Source: an uncultured Selenomonadales bacterium
Lineage (GTDB): Bacteria; Bacillota_C; Negativicutes; Selenomonadales; Selenomonadaceae
NCBI GenBank assembly: GCA_947302675.1
Contig: CAMYWI010000051.1
Coordinates: 1-7,693 of the forward strand
DNA length: 7,693 nucleotides
Direction: 5' to 3'
Below are positions 1 to 6,343 of this stretch, in pieces (position 1 is the stretch's first letter; every line of letters begins with the position of its first letter). Both the position numbers and the translations under genes were made by a program. The notes under the pieces were generated by a model. The model was given only the letters and a program-made list of their open reading frames with translations. It was not told the origin of the DNA and made no database searches.

Positions 1-824
1 AAGATCCCAAAATGCGTCAGCGTGCCGAGATTGGCGGCAATTTCGTCCGCGCCACTTATCAAGGAAATTTGCTCCTCGACCTTCAACTTTTCGGGCGAAA
101 CGACTTCAAAGCCTCGCGCCTTAAAAAAATCTTCAAAATATTTCTCGTTAAAGCAGTGAACATTGCCATGCTTTTTGAACTCAAAGCCCGTTCGCGTCAA
201 GTAAAGTTTCTTTGAATTGCCAGGCTTAATTCGCGACATTATCTCGCGGTAGGGCAGTAAAAATTCTTTCGTGAGGTGACCAAAATCGTACTGCGCTTGC
301 TCCGGCACCGTGATTGAGCGAAATTGCATTGGCTTATCGACGTAAATTATCCGCCCGGTGTCAATGCCCATGAGTTGGAAAAAATTATCTGTGTAGGAAC
401 GATGCTTGCCGTCCTTCAAGGTCGTGACGAAAATTATTTTCGTCTTCACGTCGGGATTTTGTATGACATACCACAGGCGGCAGAAACATTCCGTCAAGAA
501 ATGCCCGAAGTGCTCTGCCAACAGCCCGCCGAAAATTACGTCTTCATCAATCGCAACGATACTTCCTCTGTCGACCTCGTAGGATTTTTCAAGGCAGTTA
601 AAAGTTCTTTTACTGCCGCCGCCTTTTTTGCGCCAATAGCCCGCGACGAAGTTAAGATTCTCGTCGCAGACGCCGCCCGTGTACATTCCAAAATCAATTT
701 TGCGCGTCGGCAAAACTATTCCGCGCTCGATAACTTCGACCTCAAGCTCTTCTTCAAAAAGCCTCTCCTTCAACAAATGTTTCTTCCACTCTTCGACATT
801 TTCGACGTACAATCTTTTCGTCAT
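1..824 (-). CDS. GT61/DUF563-family glycosyltransferase, N-terminal 274 residues (3' end outside window)
   Basis: The minus-strand frame is open from an ATG at 824 to the window edge, so only the first 274 codons are visible. The start is fixed by GGAGG (complement of 832-836) seven bases upstream of ATG. The protein is soluble-looking, with no signal peptide or membrane segment. Its middle holds a His-rich stretch, AEHFGHFLTECFCRLW (about residues 103-118), resembling the conserved H-x-L-x-E/D core of GT61 (DUF563) enzymes. Later come KLYLTRTG (206-213), a conserved-looking Asn-Glu (226-227), then GFEVVSPEKLKVEEQISLISGADEI and a Gly-rich NLGTLTH (265-271). That succession (R-x-G, NE, 'F.vv.pe.ls..eQi.l...a..I....Gs.lt') is the usual GT61 C-terminal pattern. 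Members transfer sugars such as xylose or GlcNAc, often onto capsule, LPS or protein; donor and acceptor cannot be read here. It has its own promoter and is separated from cheX by a terminator. Family assignment is fairly sure, exact function unknown. Confidence 0.75.
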   Translation of the reverse strand, partial: MTKRLYVENVEEWKKHLLKERLFEEELEVEVIERGIVLPTRKIDFGMYTGGVCDENLNFVAGYWRKKGGGSKRTFNCLEKSYEVDRGSIVAIDEDVIFGGLLAEHFGHFLTECFCRLWYVIQNPDVKTKIIFVTTLKDGKHRSYTDNFFQLMGIDTGRIIYVDKPMQFRSITVPEQAQYDFGHLTKEFLLPYREIMSRIKPGNSKKLYLTRTGFEFKKHGNVHCFNEKYFEDFFKARGFEVVSPEKLKVEEQISLISGADEIAANLGTLTHFGI

Positions 825-855
825 GAATAAGCCTCCGTGAAAAATTTTCAATCAC

Positions 856-884
856 ATTATACGAATAGAAATTTTTAACGTCAA
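856..884 (-). promoter_or_regulatory. Sigma-70-type promoter of the glycosyltransferase gene
   Basis: Read on the minus strand there is a -35 TTGACG (complement of 879-884), a 17-base spacer, and a perfect -10 TATAAT (complement of 856-861). The expected start of transcription is near 849, leaving a leader of about 25 bases that contains the GGAGG ribosome binding site. This is the closest match to consensus in the window. It lies directly after the cheX terminator, so the glycosyltransferase should be expressed independently of cheX. Confidence 0.8.
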
Positions 885-889
885 CAAGC

Positions 890-918
890 AAAAAAATTGC
901 TCCCTGCGCGGGAGCGGC
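890..918 (-). terminator. Intrinsic terminator downstream of cheX
   Basis: On the minus strand, GCTCCC and GGGAGC form a perfect six-base-pair GC-rich stem (899-904 with 910-915) around a five-base loop. It is followed by AATTTTTTT (complement of 890-898). It begins 19 bases after the cheX stop codon and just before the glycosyltransferase promoter, so it ends the cheX transcript. On the plus strand no T-run follows the stem, so it is one-directional. Confidence 0.85.
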
Positions 919-936
919 TTTATATCAAAAAATTTT

Positions 937-1404
937 TTAGTATTCGCGTTCGACGAACAGCGCGACGTCAATCCTGTGTCCGTCCAAATCCATTTCGACG
1001 GTGAGGAATTGCGCGTCGCTGATTTTAATTGTGAAGTCTTCCTCGATAGTAAGTTCGGGCGTGGTGATGTCGACTTCAAAGCCCATTTTCTCAAGATTCG
1101 TAGCGGCGCGGGCGGTCAGCACGTTTGCAATCTCGCGAATCGCGCTCTTTGCCATGTCGGCAAACGACGTGACGGGCACGCCCAACAGCATTATCGACGC
1201 GATATATTTCGCCGTCTCTTCGTTCATGTTGTAAATTACGTTGCCTTCGAGTTGTTTCGTCAAGCCGACCTTAATTGTGACGCCGTTGCTTATCACGTTT
1301 CTTTCCTGCAAGTAAATTCTCTGCCGCTTGGGCATCGGGAAACCCATTTGCGGCATGACTTCCATGAATGCATCTATTATCGGGTTCACCAATTTGGCAT
1401 CCAC
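937..1404 (-). CDS. cheX: CheX-type chemotaxis phosphatase (CheC/CheX/FliY family)
   Basis: This protein of about 155 residues has the length and fold pattern of CheX, which dephosphorylates the response regulator CheY-P in the cytoplasm. The N-terminus, DAKLVNPIIDAFMEVMPQMGF, matches the usual CheX opening helix. The active-site helix contains E-x-x-N (REIANVL), Glu91 and Asn94 counted from the GTG start, equivalent to the catalytic pair known in Thermotoga CheX. A single such motif is present, as in CheX and unlike two-site CheC. The start is chosen as GTG at 1404: AAGGAG (complement of 1414-1419) lies nine bases upstream, and this start gives the family-typical N-terminus. An ATG at 1425 in the same frame would add seven residues, but it has no ribosome binding site and its codons contain the real one. 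No other chemotaxis genes are near, so the CheY partner is encoded elsewhere. The gene is monocistronic, ended by the terminator at 890-918. I saw no convincing promoter. Confidence 0.85.
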   Translation of the reverse strand: MDAKLVNPIIDAFMEVMPQMGFPMPKRQRIYLQERNVISNGVTIKVGLTKQLEGNVIYNMNEETAKYIASIMLLGVPVTSFADMAKSAIREIANVLTARAATNLEKMGFEVDITTPELTIEEDFTIKISDAQFLTVEMDLDGHRIDVALFVEREY

Positions 1405-1413
1405 TTTATCAAT

Positions 1414-1419
1414 CTCCTT
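1414..1419 (-). promoter_or_regulatory. Ribosome binding site that decides the cheX start
   Basis: AAGGAG on the minus strand sits nine bases before GTG 1404. It lies inside the reading frame that an upstream ATG (1425) would open, and so argues for GTG as the true initiation codon. Confidence 0.7.
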
Positions 1420-1517
1420 CCGCATTACATTTTGCGCGGCGTCATGCTTGCCGCTACTTTCAAGCTATAAAAAGTTCCCGTTATTTTTCTATGCAACGTC
1501 GGATTTTACCTGCCGCG

Positions 1518-1546
1518 TTGTCAAAATTATTTTTGTGTGTTAGACT
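1518..1546 (+). promoter_or_regulatory. Probable promoter of the DUF4127 gene
   Basis: TTGTCA (1518-1523, five of six consensus bases), a 17-base spacer, and TAGACT (1541-1546, four of six) precede the ATG at 1576. Transcription would start about 23 bases before the ATG, enough for the ribosome binding site GGAGGAAG at 1563-1570. The weaker -10 makes this a moderate call. The 171-base gap between the cheX and DUF4127 start codons (1405-1575) holds no other element I can support. Confidence 0.5.
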
Positions 1547-1575
1547 TGCCGAAAAAATTTTTGGAGGAAGTTTTT

Positions 1576-3135
1576 ATGCTGAAAAGATTTTTGGTCGCGC
1601 TGATTTTAATCTTGACGACCTGCGCGACCGTTTCTGCCGAGAAAATTTTGTTCATACCGCACGACAATCGACCCGTCTCCTATAAACAACCCGTCGATGT
1701 CGTCTCGCAACTCGGCTACGAAATTATTTCCCCGCCAACCGAACTTTTGACTAATCCAGACGAACTTTGGACTTGGTTCAATGAAAATGCTTTTATCGCG
1801 GATGCCGCCGTTGTCTCGTCCGACGCGCTACTTTACGGCGGCTTGATTCCCTCGCGCAGTCACCAAATCCCGCAAGATATTTTAATGGCTCGCGTCGAAA
1901 ATTTCAAAACGCTCCGCGAAAATAATCCGAGCTTGAATTTGTACTTGTTCGGCTCGCTCATGCGCACGCCTTCCTTTGGCACGCCCGGCGACCGCGAGGA
2001 GCCGGACTACTACGGGCAATACGGCGCGGCGATTTTTCAGCTCACCCGTCTTTTGGATAAGCAGGAGTCTGCAAAGCTCTCTGCAAAGGAAAAAGCTCAG
2101 CTCGACGCTTACAGGAAAGATATTCCCGAAGAAATTTTGAACGATTACTTTGCTCGCCGCGCGAAAAATCTCAACGCGACCAAAAAGCTAATCGACTTCA
2201 CCAACGCCGACATTATCAACTTTTTTATAATCGGTCGTGACGACAACGCGCCGCTCAGCCAAACTCACCGCGAAAACAAAATTCTCCTTGACCACATGAA
2301 GAATATCCCCAAGACTAAGGCGCAGTCACACGCCGGCATTGACGAATTTGCAATGTTGCTTTTAACTCGCGCCGTCAACGATTTAAGCGGGACTTTACCC
2401 TTCGTCAACGTCCAATTCAATCGCGGCAAGGGCGCGAAGACTATTCCTCACTACTCCGACGAGCGCATTGGCGATTCGATTCGCGACGAAATTATTATCG
2501 CGGGCGCGTTGCGTGTGCCCAAGCCCGAACGCGCAGATTTTGTCCTGTTCGTCAACACCGACCCCAACGGCGAAACTTTCGAGATTCATAATTCCCTGCC
2601 GCCGAAAGTTCTTTCCGAACATCAGCAGAAATATTTCAAGCGCAACGCTAAAGAGTTCGCCGCACTGGTCAATGACGCCGTTAAGAAAAAGTTGCCCGTC
2701 GGCGTCTCCGATGTCATCACCGCAAACGGCTCCGACAATTTCTTAATGGAACAGCTCCGCAAGAAAAAATTGCTCTTCAAGCTCCAAAGCTACTCTGGTT
2801 GGAATACCGCGACCAATTCAAGCGGCTTTGCGCTCGGCACCGGCATTCTCGCAAAAAAAATGAGCCGTGATTCTATCAATCGGCTCCTTGCCACGCGCTA
2901 CCTTGACGATTGGGCTTATCAAGCGAACGTCCGCACTCAAATTGCCGATTACCTCACCAAATATCCCGACGGCTTGCAGATTTATCTGAACTTCGGCGAC
3001 CACGAGGCGGAAATTGTTCCGCTTGAAAATAAACTTATGCATGAGTTTGCCAAGAAAAATTTGCCGAAGATAAAAAATTTCTCCGTGTCTAACACGTGGC
3101 ACCGCATGTTTGAATGCGAAATCCATCTTGAATAG
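1576..3135 (+). CDS. Exported DUF4127-family protein of unknown function
   Basis: The protein has 519 residues. The ATG at 1576 is preceded by a strong GGAGGAAG at 1563-1570 and gives a good signal peptide: Lys3-Arg4, a hydrophobic core to about residue 13, and a V-S-A cleavage site after Ala21. An imperfect lipobox (LTTC, Cys16) leaves a lipoprotein as a weaker alternative. An in-frame GTG at 1537 would bury the signal peptide and lacks a ribosome site. The body matches DUF4127 throughout: FIPHDNRPV near the mature N-terminus (26-34), SSDALLYGGLIPSR (81-94), GRDDNAPLSQTHRE (220-233), PHYSDERIGDSIRDE (291-305), YSGWNTATNSSGFALG (406-421) and the terminal W-x-R-x-FE block (508-513). The conserved Asp, His and Arg clusters suggest a metal-dependent or sugar-acting enzyme, but no activity is established to my knowledge. 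It is divergent from cheX, its 3' end overlaps hypF on the opposite strand, and no terminator is visible after it. The family call is firm, the role unknown. Confidence 0.85.
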   Translation: MLKRFLVALILILTTCATVSAEKILFIPHDNRPVSYKQPVDVVSQLGYEIISPPTELLTNPDELWTWFNENAFIADAAVVSSDALLYGGLIPSRSHQIPQDILMARVENFKTLRENNPSLNLYLFGSLMRTPSFGTPGDREEPDYYGQYGAAIFQLTRLLDKQESAKLSAKEKAQLDAYRKDIPEEILNDYFARRAKNLNATKKLIDFTNADIINFFIIGRDDNAPLSQTHRENKILLDHMKNIPKTKAQSHAGIDEFAMLLLTRAVNDLSGTLPFVNVQFNRGKGAKTIPHYSDERIGDSIRDEIIIAGALRVPKPERADFVLFVNTDPNGETFEIHNSLPPKVLSEHQQKYFKRNAKEFAALVNDAVKKKLPVGVSDVITANGSDNFLMEQLRKKKLLFKLQSYSGWNTATNSSGFALGTGILAKKMSRDSINRLLATRYLDDWAYQANVRTQIADYLTKYPDGLQIYLNFGDHEAEIVPLENKLMHEFAKKNLPKIKNFSVSNTWHRMFECEIHLE

Positions 3136-5356
3136 CTCGCGCGTGAACCGCTTGACCGATACAAAGCCCGCCGTCGTTGGGAGGAATCAGCTCGTGGCGC
3201 AAAATTTTCAAGCCGCGCCGCCGCAACTTCTCACACGTCAGCGAACTCAACAACGAATTTTGAAAGACGCCGCCGCTCAATGCGACGGTCTTTATTTTTG
3301 TCTTCAAACTCAAGTCCTCGCAAATCTGCGCGGTCATCTCGGCAAGGCTCTCGTGGAAAAATCGCGCCGTGTCACAAACATTTTCGCCCGCAAGACGCCG
3401 CCTCAAAATCTCGCTAAAAATTTCATTGGTAGTCATGAATTCTGCGCGGAAGGTTTTAGTCGAATGCTCGGCGCAAGCTTGAAGGCGCATTGCCGCTTCG
3501 CCTTCGTAGGTCGAGACTTTACAAATACCCAAAATCGCCGCGACCGCATCAAAAATTCTCCCAACGCTCGTCGAAGTCACGCAGTTAATATTTTTATCAA
3601 GCAAGAATTTCACGCCGCGCAGATTATTTTCGTCAGCAAGCTCCAACTCGCGGGCAACGTCGAGATTTATAAAGTTCAGCGCAATTCGCCAACCTTCCCG
3701 CGCAGATTTATCGCCGCCCGCCTGAATGAACTTGTCGAAGTGCGCGGCTCGCGTGTAAGTCTTCGCGTCGCAAATAAAAAACTCGCCGCCCCAAATCGTA
3801 CCGTCGTCGCCGTAGCCCGTGCCGTCGAACGCCACGCCGATAACTTCGCCGCCAAAATTATTCTCCGCGAGGCAACTCAATACGTGCGCATAGTGATGTT
3901 GAATTTTTATCAGCGGGACGTTTAGCGCGGCAGAAATTTTTTCGGCAAGAGCAGTCGTCTGATAGCGCGGGTGAAGGTCGCAAGCCACGACTTCCGGCTC
4001 AATCTCCAGCAAATTTTTCATGCGCTCAATCGAATTTTTGAGGACTTCAACCGTGCGCAAGTCGCTGACGTCGCCGATATAGGGCGAGGCGTACAGCAGA
4101 TTATTCTTCGCGAGGCAAAAAGTATTCTTGAGTTCGCCGCCAATCGCGAGGACAGATTTTTTATTGCCGTCGTAAAAAATCGGGAGCGGAGCAAAGCCGC
4201 GACTGCGCCGAACCATTGACGGGCGGTCGTCAATAAAATCCATGACGGAATCATCTGCGCGAAGGAGAATTTTTCTGTCGTGACTCAAAATCGCGTCGCA
4301 CTCAAGATTTTTAAGTGCGTCTTCGTCGTCAATGGTAATCGGGACGCCGGACGGGTTGCCGCTCGTCATAATCAGCGCGTCGGGGAAATTTTTCAGCTCG
4401 TCGGGGAAGTTGAATATCAGCATGTGCAACGGCGTATAGGGCAACATGACGCCGAGTTTATTTATATGCGGCGCGACATTTTCCGCAACTCTTCTCCCTT
4501 CTCCCATTTCCCTTTTCCCTAACAAAACGATTGGCTTTTGCGGGCTGTCGAGAAAAGTTTTTTCCGCGTCGGAGAGGAAACACTCGCTCTTAACGGCGTC
4601 AATATCTTTGAACATGACGGCGAAAGGTTTAGTCGGGCGAGTTTTGGCGTTGCGGAGTTTTTGAACGGCGTCGAAATTCCGTGCGTCGCAAGCCAAGTGA
4701 AAGCCGCCAATGCCTTTAATCGAGACAACGCCGCCGCCCGCCAAAATTTTTCGGACATGCTTAATCGCGTCGTGCCCGCGCAGATTTTTTCCGAGCAGAT
4801 AAACTTCGGGACCGCAGTCGTTACAGCAAACGGGTTGGGCGTCGAAACGTCGCGAGTTTGGATTAAAATATTCCGCCGCGCAGGCGTCGCACATTGGGAA
4901 ATCACTCATGGAAGTGCGCTCGCGGTCGTAGGGCATATTTTTTAAAATGGTGAGGCGCGGACCGCAAGCCGTGCAATTTATAAACGGGTGCAAGTAGCGG
5001 CGGTCGTTCGGGTCTAAAAGTTCAGCGGCGCACTTGTCGCAAATCGCAATGTCGGGCGAGACGAAAATATCTCCCGCCTCGCGAACGCTCTCGACGATTT
5101 GGAAGTCGTCAAAAATTTTATCGGGCAAAGTTTCAGCGTCGAGCTTTAAAAGCGTGGAGCGCGGAGGGTTTTTTCTTTGCAAGTCGTTCACGAAGTTATT
5201 CAAAGCGGTGTCGGAACCTTGCGCAAAAATTTCGACGTAAGAGCCGCGATTGGCGACCGAGCCAAAAATTTTGTGAGAGTCGGCAAGATTTTTCACGAAC
5301 GGACGAAAGCCCACGCCCTGAACTATCCCGAAAATTTTTATGTTGAGCAACTTCAT
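3089..5356 (-). CDS. hypF: Carbamoyltransferase HypF, [NiFe]-hydrogenase maturation
   Basis: HypF uses carbamoyl phosphate and ATP to make carbamoyl-AMP and passes the carbamoyl group to the C-terminal Cys of HypE, the source of the cyanide ligands of [NiFe]-hydrogenase. All domains are present in 755 residues, the normal size. The acylphosphatase domain has GIVQGVGFRPF (10-20) and Asn36. Two zinc fingers, each C-x2-C-x18-C-x2-C, lie at Cys106/109/128/131 and Cys156/159/178/181. The YrdC-like domain (about 200-385) includes KPFAVMFKD and LGVMLPYTPLH. The Kae1-like domain carries HHYAH (487-491, H-x3-H metal site), AFDGTGYGDDGT, VGRIFDAVAAILG, ALSGGVFQN and NDGG (727-730). GGGAGG stands only three bases before ATG 5356; a TTG two codons later has better spacing, so the exact start is slightly open. 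Oddities are a G-tract heptad repeat encoding residues near 280-290 and a C-terminal tail overlapping the DUF4127 gene. No other hyp or hydrogenase gene is in view, and I saw no clear promoter. Confidence 0.95.
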   Translation of the reverse strand: MKLLNIKIFGIVQGVGFRPFVKNLADSHKIFGSVANRGSYVEIFAQGSDTALNNFVNDLQRKNPPRSTLLKLDAETLPDKIFDDFQIVESVREAGDIFVSPDIAICDKCAAELLDPNDRRYLHPFINCTACGPRLTILKNMPYDRERTSMSDFPMCDACAAEYFNPNSRRFDAQPVCCNDCGPEVYLLGKNLRGHDAIKHVRKILAGGGVVSIKGIGGFHLACDARNFDAVQKLRNAKTRPTKPFAVMFKDIDAVKSECFLSDAEKTFLDSPQKPIVLLGKREMGEGRRVAENVAPHINKLGVMLPYTPLHMLIFNFPDELKNFPDALIMTSGNPSGVPITIDDEDALKNLECDAILSHDRKILLRADDSVMDFIDDRPSMVRRSRGFAPLPIFYDGNKKSVLAIGGELKNTFCLAKNNLLYASPYIGDVSDLRTVEVLKNSIERMKNLLEIEPEVVACDLHPRYQTTALAEKISAALNVPLIKIQHHYAHVLSCLAENNFGGEVIGVAFDGTGYGDDGTIWGGEFFICDAKTYTRAAHFDKFIQAGGDKSAREGWRIALNFINLDVARELELADENNLRGVKFLLDKNINCVTSTSVGRIFDAVAAILGICKVSTYEGEAAMRLQACAEHSTKTFRAEFMTTNEIFSEILRRRLAGENVCDTARFFHESLAEMTAQICEDLSLKTKIKTVALSGGVFQNSLLSSLTCEKLRRRGLKILRHELIPPNDGGLCIGQAVHARAIQDGFRIQTCGATC
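4492..4519 (-). repeat. Four-copy heptanucleotide G-tract repeat inside hypF
   Basis: On the hypF coding strand, four adjacent seven-base units read GGGAAAA, GGGAAAT, GGGAGAA and GGGAGAA. They encode part of GKREMGEGRR (280-289), a charged stretch between two conserved parts of the YrdC-like domain (PIVLL and LGVMLPYTPLH). Four GGG runs with four-base loops also satisfy the usual G-quadruplex sequence rule. The unit length is not a multiple of three, so gain or loss of one copy would shift the frame. The repeat is plain in the sequence; any effect is inference. Confidence 0.7.
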
Positions 5357-5431
5357 TCGCCTCCCGCGCAGATTTTATCACGTCTTCTTGATAATCTGTA
5401 GTAAAAGTTTGAAAAAAATTTCTCAAAGTTA

Positions 5432-5460
5432 TTGCTTGCCTAAAATGATTATGTTATAGT
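5432..5460 (+). promoter_or_regulatory. Promoter of the ispH-rpsA operon
   Basis: TTGCTT (5432-5437), a 17-base spacer and TATAGT (5455-5460) form a good sigma-70-type promoter. Transcription would begin near 5467, giving a leader of about 55 bases before the ispH ATG. The leader contains TTGACG (5473-5478) and its complement CGTCAA (5493-5498), which could form a weak hairpin. I do not see a recognised riboswitch. Confidence 0.7.
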
Positions 5461-5521
5461 AAACGGCGGTTATTGACGGTTGAGGATTTTTTCGTCAAAG
5501 CCAATCAGACAGGTGGTTGAT

Positions 5522-6343
5522 ATGGAAGTAATATTGTCAGAGTGTTTAGGATTTTGCTACGGCGTCAAGCGGGCGATAAGAATTGCCGAAGAGCACGCGG
5601 ATGGGAAAAGTTGTACGTTGGGACCTATAATCCATAATCCGCAAATGGTAGAACGACTGCGCTCAAAAGGTGTCGGCACAGTCGAAGATTTGACGGCGAT
5701 GGAGGAGGGCACGATAATAATTCGCTCACACGGCGTGGGACCACAGGTTTACGAAGAGGCAAAAGCCAAAGGATTAAATCTCGTCGACGCGACTTGTCCG
5801 CACGTGAAGAAAGCGCAACTTTCTGCAAAGGAATTGGCAAAGGAAGGGCGGCAGGTAGTCATAATCGGCGAAAAAAATCATCCGGAGGTAAAAAGTATCT
5901 TCGAGTGGTCGGGCAATCGGGCAACTATAATCGAGACGGAAGAGGACGCAAAAAATTTCGCGCCCGCGCCCAAGCTCGGAATAGTCTCCCAAACAACGGT
6001 GAGCGGCGAAAATTTTGTTAAGACAGTGGCGCATCTTTTGGGCAAGTCAAAGGACATAAGAATTTTGCGAACGATATGCACGGCAACAGATCAGAGACAA
6101 AAGGCGGCACTGGAGCTAGCGTCGAAAGTCGACGTCATGCTTGTTATCGGCGGACGAATCAGCGCGAACACGACGCGGCTCGCTCAACTTTGCGAAAAAA
6201 AATGCAGAACTTACCACATAGAAACAGCTCAGGAACTTTCACTTGACTGGTTAGAAAACGCCAACAAAGTTGGTATCACAGCCGGTGCCTCAACGCCGGA
6301 CTGGATTATCGGGGAGGTTTATAAAAAGTGTCAGAGGATTTGA
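5522..6343 (+). CDS. ispH: 4-hydroxy-3-methylbut-2-enyl diphosphate reductase
   Basis: IspH (LytB) is the last enzyme of the MEP isoprenoid pathway. It reduces HMBPP to isopentenyl and dimethylallyl diphosphate with a [4Fe-4S] cluster in the cytoplasm. The 273-residue protein is of normal size for Gram-positive-type IspH. The three cluster cysteines are Cys12 (GFCYGV), Cys92 (DATCPHV) and Cys186 (TICTATDQRQ). Substrate-binding His38, His70 and His120, the catalytic Glu122 (NHPEV), Thr158/159 and Ser257 are in place. The diphosphate-binding loop reads ISANT (213-217) where E. coli has NSSNS, so one of the two adjacent serines is Ala. The start at ATG 5522 follows AGGTGG (5511-5516) and gives the standard N-terminus MEVILSECLGFCYGVKRA. 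A TTG at 5480 in the same frame would add 14 unconserved residues. The gene is first in an operon with rpsA, whose GTG lies inside its last codons. Confidence 0.96.
   Translation: MEVILSECLGFCYGVKRAIRIAEEHADGKSCTLGPIIHNPQMVERLRSKGVGTVEDLTAMEEGTIIIRSHGVGPQVYEEAKAKGLNLVDATCPHVKKAQLSAKELAKEGRQVVIIGEKNHPEVKSIFEWSGNRATIIETEEDAKNFAPAPKLGIVSQTTVSGENFVKTVAHLLGKSKDIRILRTICTATDQRQKAALELASKVDVMLVIGGRISANTTRLAQLCEKKCRTYHIETAQELSLDWLENANKVGITAGASTPDWIIGEVYKKCQRI

Noticed and set aside
324..830. Plus-strand ORF of 168 codons starting near the left end
   Set aside because: It is antisense to the glycosyltransferase frame, which has a strong promoter, a ribosome site and family motifs; the plus frame has none of these.
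1405..1425. Upstream ATG extending cheX by seven residues
   Set aside because: No ribosome binding site before it, and the clear AAGGAG lies downstream of it, before GTG 1404.
976..1470. Plus-strand ORF of 164 codons over cheX
   Set aside because: Its opposite strand encodes a recognisable CheX with the E-x-x-N motif; the plus-strand translation resembles nothing and lacks a ribosome site.
3110..3925. Plus-strand ORF of 271 codons inside hypF
   Set aside because: Antisense to the conserved Kae1-like domain of HypF. The open frame follows from codon bias on the other strand.
5473..5498. TTGACG/CGTCAA inverted repeat in the ispH leader as an attenuator or riboswitch
   Set aside because: The stem is only six base pairs with a 14-base loop and no U-run after it; too weak to call.
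5480..5521. Upstream TTG extending IspH by 14 residues
   Set aside because: The added residues are not IspH-like, and the ATG at 5522 has AGGTGG at normal spacing and gives the standard N-terminus.
6320..6330. Programmed -1 frameshift joining ispH to rpsA
   Set aside because: The A-run is preceded by T and does not form a classical slippery heptamer; rpsA has its own ribosome site and GTG. Kept only as a testable idea.
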